From an uncultured Lachnospiraceae bacterium (GTDB lineage Bacteria > Bacillota > Clostridia > Lachnospirales > Lachnospiraceae): a stretch of 64,000 nucleotides of DNA. Position 1 is the first letter of the stretch. Each line of letters opens with the position of its first letter. The stretch is from positions 1 through 64,000 of the forward strand of contig CADBPM010000031.1 of the NCBI GenBank assembly GCA_902796595.1. The letters run 5' to 3'. Made by a program: the position numbers and the translations under genes. Positions 57,831 to 64,000 of the stretch are shown here, one piece after another. Below the pieces are notes generated by a model. The model saw nothing but the letters and a program-made list of their open reading frames with translations, was not told where the DNA came from and did not search any database.

Positions 57831-58667
57831 ATGTCATACATTATTCTATGCGATAGCTGCGCAGACCTTACACCGGAACTTAAGGCAAATAAAAATGTCG
57901 TTTCGATACCGCTCACGATCACTGTAGATGACAAGGAAATTATTGATGATGCAACTTTTGATCAGGCGGACTTTCTGGCAAGAATGAAGGCAAGCAAGGA
58001 AGTACCTAAATCTTCATGTCCTGCACCTGATGAATACCTTAAGCATTTCGACGAGGCTGATGAGGTATATGCTGTAACTTTGTCGGGAAATCTTTCGGGT
58101 TCCTACGGTTCTGCAAAAGTTGCAGCTGATATGTATGAAGAGGAGAATCCTTCAAAGAAAGTACATATATTTGATTCATGTTCAGCGTGTGCAGGCGAAA
58201 CTCTTCTTGTACTCAAGATCATCGAACTTAAGGAAGCAGGTGCCTCATTTGAGGAAGTCGTAGAAAAGGTAACAGAATACAGAGATATAAAGAAGACAAA
58301 GTTTGTTCTGGAATCGCTTGAATCACTCAGAAAAAACGGAAGGCTTACGGGTATAAAGGCTGTTATTGCCGAAGCTTTAAATATAAAGCCTGTTATGGCA
58401 GGCACAGTGGAGGGCAATATTGAAAAGCTTGGCCAGGCAAGAGGCATAGATAAGGCAGTGGCTTTAATGATCTCTTATGTTGAAAAGGATGTTACTGATC
58501 CAGAGAATAGAATCCTTGGCATTTCTCACTGTAACTGTTATGAAAGAGCAGTTGCAACTCGTGATGAGCTTATGAAGAGGATTCCTTTCAAGGACAGCTT
58601 TATAGTCGATACCGCCGGCATCAGTTCGCTCTATGCCAATGATGGTGGATTAGTAGTGGTATATTAA
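57831..58667 (+). CDS. DegV-family fatty-acid-binding protein
   Basis: A 278-residue DegV (FakB-type) protein that binds fatty acids for phosphorylation by FakA. N-terminal IILCDSCADLTPEL, then AVTLSGNLSGSYGSA (carboxylate-binding Thr/Ser) and LESLESLRKNGRLTG. No fakA nearby. GAGGAAG precedes ATG. Confidence 0.9.
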   Translation: MSYIILCDSCADLTPELKANKNVVSIPLTITVDDKEIIDDATFDQADFLARMKASKEVPKSSCPAPDEYLKHFDEADEVYAVTLSGNLSGSYGSAKVAADMYEEENPSKKVHIFDSCSACAGETLLVLKIIELKEAGASFEEVVEKVTEYRDIKKTKFVLESLESLRKNGRLTGIKAVIAEALNIKPVMAGTVEGNIEKLGQARGIDKAVALMISYVEKDVTDPENRILGISHCNCYERAVATRDELMKRIPFKDSFIVDTAGISSLYANDGGLVVVY

Positions 58668-58669
58668 CT

Positions 58670-58755
58670 GTCTGTTTGCAGCGAGTAGACAATTATTTCT
58701 GTATTGCAGCATAGCTGTAATACTTGGCACACTCGTTGCAAAGCAGCAAGTGCAC
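58670..58755 (-). repeat. Hairpin array, family G copy 2 (inverted relative to copy 1)
   Basis: On the minus strand it reads GTGCACTTGC...GAGTGTGCC, then GTATTACAGC/GCTGCAATAC, then GTCTACTCGC..., in the same order as the first three hairpins before purE. The ten-bp stem at 58701-58723 has one G-T pair. It fills the gap between degV and pyk. Confidence 0.7.
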
Positions 58756-58768
58756 ATTGGAGAAACAA

Positions 58769-60184
58769 ATGAGAAAAACAAAAATAATAGCAACAATAGG
58801 TCCTGCAAGTGAAAATCCGGAAATATTAAAGGAACTTTTTCTTGCCGGAGTAAATGTAGCACGTCTTAATTTTTCACATGGTTCTTACGAAGAACATGGC
58901 GCGCGAGTTAAGAATATCAAAAAGCTCAGAAATGAACTTAAGATGCCAATAGCTATCATGCTTGATACCAAGGGTCCTGAGTACAGAATAGGTACTTTTA
59001 AGGAAGGCAGTTATGAGCTTAAGGACGGTGACAGTTTTACCTTTACGACAAAGGATGTAGAAGGCGATAATACAAAGGTTTCGGTCAGCTATAAGGGACT
59101 TTCAAAGGAACTTGAGGTAGGAGATACTATACTTGTAAATAACGGACTTGTTATTTTTAAGGTTGATGATATCAAAGGCGACGAAATTCATACCACAGTT
59201 CAGGCAGGAGGTGTCATTTCCGACAAGAAGAGTATGGCTTTTCCTGGAAAGCACATAAAGCAGACCTATCTTTCGGAAAGGGACAAGAACGATCTTCTTT
59301 TTGGAATTGAAAATGATATTGATTTTGTTGCCTGCTCCTTTGTATCAGTCAAGCAGGATCTTATTGATGTGCGTGAGTTCCTCGATGCACATGGCGGTCA
59401 GAGGATAGAACTCATAGCGAAGATAGAGAATCAGTCAGGTGTTGATAATATAGATGATATCTGTACAGCCTGCGATGGCATCATGGTAGCACGAGGTGAT
59501 ATGGGTGTTGAAATACCTTTTGAAAAACTTCCGGCTATACAGAAACATCTTATTACAAAGTGTAGACTTTTGGGAAAGCGTGTTATTACTGCTACCGAAA
59601 TGCTTGAATCAATGATCCATAACCCTCGTCCTACAAGGGCAGAAGCAAGTGACGTTGCCAATGCAGTATATGATGGCTCAAGTGCGGTAATGCTTTCTGG
59701 CGAAACGGCAGCAGGAAAGTATCCTGTTGAAGCTGTAAAGGCTATGGCAAGCATTGCCGAAGCAACAGAAAGTAATATAAATTATAAGAAGCGTTTCCAT
59801 AACACAGACTTTATCATAAAGAATACAGTTGATGCTATTTCTCATGCTACATGTCAGATGGCTATTGATATCCATGCCAAGGTAATAGTTGCATGTACTT
59901 TATCAGGAAGAACTGCGAGAATGGTTTCAAGATTCAGAGGTCCGGTTGATATAATAGGCATGACATCAGATGAGGTTACATGGAGAAGACTTTCACTTTC
60001 ATGGGGCGTTACTCCTTGCATGTGCGAGCAGTATCCATCAAGTGATGTTCTCTTTTATCAGGCAAAGAAGACAGCAGAAGAAGTTATGAAACTTACATCA
60101 GGTGATAAGCTTGTTATTACAGGAGGCATCCCGAACGGAGAATCAGGCAATACAAACCTTATCAAAGTCGAAGAAGAAAAATAA
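58769..60184 (+). CDS. pyk: Pyruvate kinase
   Basis: Last step of glycolysis: PEP plus ADP to pyruvate plus ATP. KTKIIATIGPAS, RLNFSHGSYEEH, MLDTKGPEYR, the catalytic Lys in ELIAKIENQSG, and MVARGDMGVEIP are intact. The extra C-terminal PEP-utiliser domain of some Firmicutes is absent; 471 aa. ATG 58769 follows GGAGAAAC; the longer frame from 58724 would read repeat G. Confidence 0.96.
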   Translation: MRKTKIIATIGPASENPEILKELFLAGVNVARLNFSHGSYEEHGARVKNIKKLRNELKMPIAIMLDTKGPEYRIGTFKEGSYELKDGDSFTFTTKDVEGDNTKVSVSYKGLSKELEVGDTILVNNGLVIFKVDDIKGDEIHTTVQAGGVISDKKSMAFPGKHIKQTYLSERDKNDLLFGIENDIDFVACSFVSVKQDLIDVREFLDAHGGQRIELIAKIENQSGVDNIDDICTACDGIMVARGDMGVEIPFEKLPAIQKHLITKCRLLGKRVITATEMLESMIHNPRPTRAEASDVANAVYDGSSAVMLSGETAAGKYPVEAVKAMASIAEATESNINYKKRFHNTDFIIKNTVDAISHATCQMAIDIHAKVIVACTLSGRTARMVSRFRGPVDIIGMTSDEVTWRRLSLSWGVTPCMCEQYPSSDVLFYQAKKTAEEVMKLTSGDKLVITGGIPNGESGNTNLIKVEEEK

Positions 60185-60196
60185 GGGTAACTGATT

Positions 60197-60229
60197 AAAA
60201 GGGATAGTGGTATTCACTATCCCTTTTTA
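60197..60229 (+). terminator. Rho-independent terminator after pyk
   Basis: GGGATAGTG/CACTATCCC stem with T-run; the flanking A-run makes it bidirectional. Confidence 0.9.
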
Positions 60230-60238
60230 ATCGCCACA

Positions 60239-60270
60239 AAAAAAAGAAGCATGCAATCATGCTTCTTTTT
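60239..60270 (-). terminator. Terminator for tRNA-Thr (minus strand)
   Basis: GAAGCATG-CAAT-CATGCTTC with flanking A and T runs, immediately beyond the 3' end of the tRNA. Confidence 0.85.
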
Positions 60271-60271
60271 A

Positions 60272-60344
60272 AGCTACTGACCGGACTTGAACCGGTGACC
60301 TGCTGATTACGAATCAGCTGCTCTACCAACTGAGCCACAGTAGC
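60272..60344 (-). tRNA. tRNA-Thr (CGT)
   Basis: Minus strand: acceptor GCTACTG/CAGTAGC, D-arm GCTC-AGTTGGTAGA-GAGC-type, anticodon stem GCTGA/TCAGC with loop TTCGTAA (anticodon CGT), T-arm CCGG-TTCAAGT-CCGG. The CCA tail is not encoded. Confidence 0.92.
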
Positions 60345-60440
60345 ACTTGTTCACAACTCACACATTATACACCTTTTTAAATAAAATGTAAATACCTTTT
60401 TACATTAACACAACTTATATGTTCCTAAACTTATATTTAT

Positions 60441-60469
60441 TTTTCTAATATATTTTAGCGTGGTATACT
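60441..60469 (+). promoter_or_regulatory. Extended -10 promoter for purL
   Basis: TATACT at 60464-60469 with TG one base upstream (TGGTATACT); the -35 (TTTTCT, 17-base spacer) is weak. The stretch 60345-60497 otherwise holds only AT-rich sequence. Confidence 0.55.
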
Positions 60470-60497
60470 TAGAGCATGGAAATCAGTAATGGAGACA

Positions 60498-60583
60498 AGG
60501 TTTGAAACAGAATTTCAAACTTGCATTGGTGCCGCGGCAGGCACGACACCGATGTGTTTCATGCCTGCGGTAAGGTATAAGCA
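60498..60583 (+). repeat. Pseudoknot-containing repeat ending at the purL start, family J copy 2
   Basis: Same plan as the copy at 40180: hairpin AGGTTTGAAA-CAGAA-TTTCAAACTT, CATTGGTG (60524-60531) with CACCGATG (60547-60554), and GCAGGCA (60537-60543) with TGCCTGC (60562-60568). Changes relative to copy 1 keep pairing. AAGGTATAAGC at its end is the purL ribosome site. Confidence 0.75.
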
Positions 60584-63500
60584 ATGAATAAAGTCAGAAG
60601 AATATATTCCGAGAAAAAGGAAGCTTATGCAGTTAAAGCAAAGGAACTTGTTGCAGAGCTTTCGTCATATCTTGGACTTGAAAATATAAAAAGTATACGT
60701 CTGCTTGTAAGATATGATGTTGAAAATGTATCAGATGCCACATTTGAGAAGGCTAAGAGGGTTGTTTTTTCTGAACCTCCTGTTGATGATATTTACGAAG
60801 AAACTTTTCCTGTGGATGAGGGAGATAAGGTTTTTTCTGTAGAATACCTTCCGGGGCAGTTTGATCAGAGGGCAGACAGCGCGGCTCAGTGCGTCAAGCT
60901 TTTGAACGAGACAGAGGAACCAGTAATAAAGAGTGCTACAACTTACGTTATAAAAGGGAATCTTTGTGAAGAAGATCTTGAAAAGATAAAGGAATATGTC
61001 ATTAATCCTGTTGACTCAAGAATCGCAGCAGAGAAAAAGCCTGAAACACTCGAGACATTTTTTGCAAAACCGGAAAAGGTTTCTTACTTTGATGGTTTCA
61101 GAGCTATGGATGAGAGCGAGTTAAAGAAGCTTTATTTTTCACTCAATCTTGCCATGAGCTTTGAGGATTTTAAATTTATACAGGCATATTTCAACAAAGA
61201 TGAAGATCGTGATCCAAGCATGACAGAGATAAGGATGCTTGACACATACTGGTCAGATCACTGCCGTCATACTACATTTCTTACAGAATTGAAAAATGTT
61301 TCCTTTGAGGAGAGTTCTTATGCAGAACCGATAAAGAAAAGCTGGGAGAAGTATTGCGAGGTTCACAAGGAACTTTCAAAGGGACGCCCTGATAAATATA
61401 TTTCTCTTATGGACATTGCTCTTGCAGGTATGAAGAAGCTTTCAAAGGACGGCAAGCTCCTTGACATGGAGAAGTCTGATGAAATAAATGCCTGCTCTAT
61501 AGTTGTACCGGTTACAGAAACCCTTCCTGACGGAAGTCAATATACTGAGGAATGGCTTGTTTTCTTTAAAAATGAGACACACAACCATCCGACAGAGATA
61601 GAGCCTTTTGGTGGTGCTGCAACCTGTCTTGGCGGCGCGATAAGAGATCCTCTTTCAGGTCGTGGCTATGTATATCAGGCAATGAGGGTTACAGGAGCAG
61701 CCGATCCAACAACTCCTATGGCAGAGACTCTTAAGGGAAAGCTTCCACAGCGTAAGATAGTTACCGGTGCGGCAAGAGGCTACAGCTCTTACGGAAACCA
61801 GATAGGTCTTGCTACAGGTCTTGTAGATGAGATATATCATCCGGATTATGTTGCCAAGCGTCTTGAGATAGGTGCTGTTATGGGAGCAGCAAGAAGAAAG
61901 AATGTTATCCGTATGGATTCTGATCCGGGCGACCAGATAATCCTTCTTGGCGGAAGAACAGGAAGAGACGGTATCGGCGGAGCAACCGGTTCTTCAAAGA
62001 GCCATACTACAAAGTCGATCGATACCTGCGGTGCAGAGGTTCAGAAAGGTAACGCTCCTACAGAACGCAAGATTCAGCGTCTGTTTAAAAGACCTGAGGT
62101 TACAAAACTTATAAAGAAGTGCAATGACTTTGGTGCAGGTGGTGTAAGTGTTGCTATAGGTGAGCTTGCAGACGGACTTCATATTTATCTTGACAGAGTA
62201 CCGAAGAAGTATGCCGGTCTTGATGGAACAGAGATTGCTATATCTGAGTCTCAGGAACGTATGGCAATAGTGGTTTCTCCTGAAAATGTTGACAAAATGC
62301 TTGAATATGCAGCTGAGGAAAACCTCGAGGCTGTTGTCGCAGCAGAAGTGACAGAAGAACCACGCCTTGTTATGGAATGGAACGGTGATGAAATAGTAAA
62401 TATTTCGAGAGACTTCCTCAACACAAACGGAGCACATCAGGAGACAGATGCTTTTGTTGAAACACCGGAGTCGGATTATTTCAACAAAGGTTACAGAAAA
62501 GAAAGAAAGTCTTATGGCAGCACAAAGGAAGAATGGCTTGATATGCTTTCAGATCTGAATGTCTGCGGTAAGAGGGGACTTTCTGAAATGTTCGATTCTT
62601 CTATCGGCGCAGCGACAGTTACAATGCCTTTCGGCGGAAAGTACGAGGAGACTCCAAACCAGACAATGATCGCAAAGCTTCCGATGGACAATGGGGACAG
62701 TGATACAGTAACTATGATGAGCTACGGCTTTGATCCATATATTTCAAAGTGGAGTCCTTATCATGGAGCTGTTTATTCGGTTCTTAATTCCGCAGCAAAG
62801 ATCGTGGCAGCTGGCGGAAGTCTCGATAACATACATTTCACCTTCCAGGAATATTTTGGACATCCTGGAAATGAGGCATCAAGATGGGGCAAGCCCCTTG
62901 CAGCGCTTCTTGGAGCATTTGAAGCTCAGATGCAGCTTGGTCTTGCTTCTATCGGCGGCAAGGACAGCATGTCCGGAACATTCAATGACATAGATGTTCC
63001 TCCTACACTTGTTTCTTTTGCAGTTGATGTTGCAACACTTGACAATGTTATAAGTGATGAATTCAAAAAAGCCGGAAATAAGATCGTTCTTATAGAAAAT
63101 AAGCTTGATGACAAGAATCTCCCTGATTATGACGCTTTCAAAGAGACAATGCACAAGGTATCAGAACTTATTGAAAATAAGGCAATCGTTTCTGCTTTTG
63201 TGCCGGGACGTTTCGGTGTGGCTGAAGCAGTGAGCAAGATGGCATTCGGAAATCATTTTGGTGTAAGAATGGATCCTTCACTTTCGGAAGAAAAATATTT
63301 TGCACCATGCTTTGCAGGAATTGTCTGTGAAGTTCCGGTTGAAATGCTTCGCGAGGTGCTTTCTTCAGAAGTTCAGGCAACCTTTATTGGTGAGGTTACA
63401 GATGACGGTGTATTTACACTTGCAAATGATACCTTTACCACAAAGGAGGCTATGAAGGTATGGAGAGACAGGCTTGAAAGTGTATATCCTACAAGAAGCG

Positions 63501-64000
63501 AAATTTCTAAAAAGGATATAACATCGGCTGTTTTTGATGCAGATACAAAATATTCGTCAAAGATAAAAGTCGCAAAGCCAAGAGTATTTATACCTGTATT
63601 TCCGGGTACAAACTGCGAGTATGATGCGGCAAAAGCATTTGAGAGAGCAGGAGCTAGGGCAGAGACAATTGTATTTAAAAACAGAAACGAGGCTGATATA
63701 AAAGATTCAGCAGATGCTTTTGTAAAGGCTATTGAGAATGCACAGATGCTTATGTTCCCGGGTGGCTTTTCAGCCGGAGATGAGCCGGATGGTTCTGCAA
63801 AATTTATTGCGTCTGTAATGAGAAACCCAAAGATTGCGGATGCGGTTCAGGGACTCCTTGACAGAGATGGTCTTATTCTTGGTATATGCAACGGTTTTCA
63901 GGCACTTATAAAGCTTGGACTTGTACCGTTCGGAAAGATAACGGATATAACCGAGGATGTGCCGACACTTACCACGAATTCGATCGGCCGTCATATTTCA
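60584..64000 (+). CDS. purL: Phosphoribosylformylglycinamidine synthase, single-chain PurL (3' truncated by window)
   Basis: Converts FGAR to FGAM with glutamine. 1,139 residues are visible without a stop; about 100 more should lie beyond the edge. N-terminal PurS-like domain, then DTYWSDHCRHTTF, KNETHNHPTEIEPFGGAATC (FGAM synthase core), a second ATP-binding repeat, and a C-terminal class I glutaminase starting VFIPVFPGTNCEYD with the nucleophile Cys in LGICNGFQ near residue 1,100. The large single-chain form is usual in Proteobacteria and many Clostridia. It is about 30 kb from the other pur genes and starts at the end of a pseudoknot repeat. Confidence 0.95.
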   Translation, partial: MNKVRRIYSEKKEAYAVKAKELVAELSSYLGLENIKSIRLLVRYDVENVSDATFEKAKRVVFSEPPVDDIYEETFPVDEGDKVFSVEYLPGQFDQRADSAAQCVKLLNETEEPVIKSATTYVIKGNLCEEDLEKIKEYVINPVDSRIAAEKKPETLETFFAKPEKVSYFDGFRAMDESELKKLYFSLNLAMSFEDFKFIQAYFNKDEDRDPSMTEIRMLDTYWSDHCRHTTFLTELKNVSFEESSYAEPIKKSWEKYCEVHKELSKGRPDKYISLMDIALAGMKKLSKDGKLLDMEKSDEINACSIVVPVTETLPDGSQYTEEWLVFFKNETHNHPTEIEPFGGAATCLGGAIRDPLSGRGYVYQAMRVTGAADPTTPMAETLKGKLPQRKIVTGAARGYSSYGNQIGLATGLVDEIYHPDYVAKRLEIGAVMGAARRKNVIRMDSDPGDQIILLGGRTGRDGIGGATGSSKSHTTKSIDTCGAEVQKGNAPTERKIQRLFKRPEVTKLIKKCNDFGAGGVSVAIGELADGLHIYLDRVPKKYAGLDGTEIAISESQERMAIVVSPENVDKMLEYAAEENLEAVVAAEVTEEPRLVMEWNGDEIVNISRDFLNTNGAHQETDAFVETPESDYFNKGYRKERKSYGSTKEEWLDMLSDLNVCGKRGLSEMFDSSIGAATVTMPFGGKYEETPNQTMIAKLPMDNGDSDTVTMMSYGFDPYISKWSPYHGAVYSVLNSAAKIVAAGGSLDNIHFTFQEYFGHPGNEASRWGKPLAALLGAFEAQMQLGLASIGGKDSMSGTFNDIDVPPTLVSFAVDVATLDNVISDEFKKAGNKIVLIENKLDDKNLPDYDAFKETMHKVSELIENKAIVSAFVPGRFGVAEAVSKMAFGNHFGVRMDPSLSEEKYFAPCFAGIVCEVPVEMLREVLSSEVQATFIGEVTDDGVFTLANDTFTTKEAMKVWRDRLESVYPTRSEISKKDITSAVFDADTKYSSKIKVAKPRVFIPVFPGTNCEYDAAKAFERAGARAETIVFKNRNEADIKDSADAFVKAIENAQMLMFPGGFSAGDEPDGSAKFIASVMRNPKIADAVQGLLDRDGLILGICNGFQALIKLGLVPFGKITDITEDVPTLTTNSIGRHIS

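Noticed and set aside
60498-60583. Known PRPP or purine riboswitch before purL
   Set aside because: The sequence does not match those cores, and the same element precedes an unrelated gene at 40266.

Overview
This window looks like a chromosomal segment of an anaerobic Gram-positive Clostridia, most likely a Lachnospiraceae member of the Butyrivibrio/Pseudobutyrivibrio kind. The call rests on gene content and order: a SCIFF peptide with its radical-SAM maturase and fused SecDF, a dgt-dnaG-rpoD-trmK macromolecular-synthesis cluster, a DUF4250 protein, the 'endosialidase'-named small protein upstream of radA, AGGAGG-type ribosome sites and frequent TTG/GTG starts. Nearly all genes read on the + strand. 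The exceptions are rnpB, two tRNAs, one unknown protein and possibly a fragment at the left edge.

Layout. 1-8210 is an accessory island: a small HTH protein and a type I restriction-modification locus (hsdM, a DUF1016 nuclease-like gene, hsdS, hsdR). The DUF1016 gene and hsdR each carry one in-frame stop codon, while hsdM and hsdS are intact, so the locus looks modification-competent with restriction in doubt. 8241-10277 holds a ZIP metal transporter, an orphan TnpB-type omega-RNA/right-end scar and a glycosyltransferase. 10425-18379 runs from phosphohexomutase through dgt, dnaG, rpoD, trmK and a nucleoside kinase. 18473-23276 holds tgt, yajC, rnpB (reverse) and an XpaC/TelA pair. 23659-30786 is a purine cluster: guaB, purO-like IMP cyclohydrolase, stand-alone AICAR formyltransferase, purE, purM, purN, purD. 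purL sits separately at 60584 and runs off the right edge. 31133-34362 is a small membrane protein and a signalling cluster: a hybrid histidine kinase gutted by an internal deletion, a REC-GGDEF regulator and an Hpt protein. 34470-37690 encodes two secreted/cell-wall proteins. 37697-47144 holds clpC, the small unknown protein, radA, topB, a left-handed beta-helix protein, a cyclodeaminase, folD and a PHP phosphoesterase. 47224-51127 is SCIFF, its maturase and secDF. 51320-60184 holds MATE, tRNA-Trp, an unknown protein, ABC-F, TraX, a degenerate HAD protein, GNAT, DUF4250, DegV and pyk, followed by tRNA-Thr and purL.

The most unusual feature is a set of at least four families of short (about 75-150 bp), hairpin-rich dispersed repeats in intergenic regions. 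One family contains an H-type pseudoknot with compensatory changes and ends exactly at the start codons of two unrelated genes. Another supplies the last six codons and stop of purD and the stop codon of a GGDEF gene. A third forms a five-hairpin array before purE and recurs inverted before pyk. A fourth lies beside rnpB and around the XpaC/TelA genes. Their copy number and function cannot be judged from one window.
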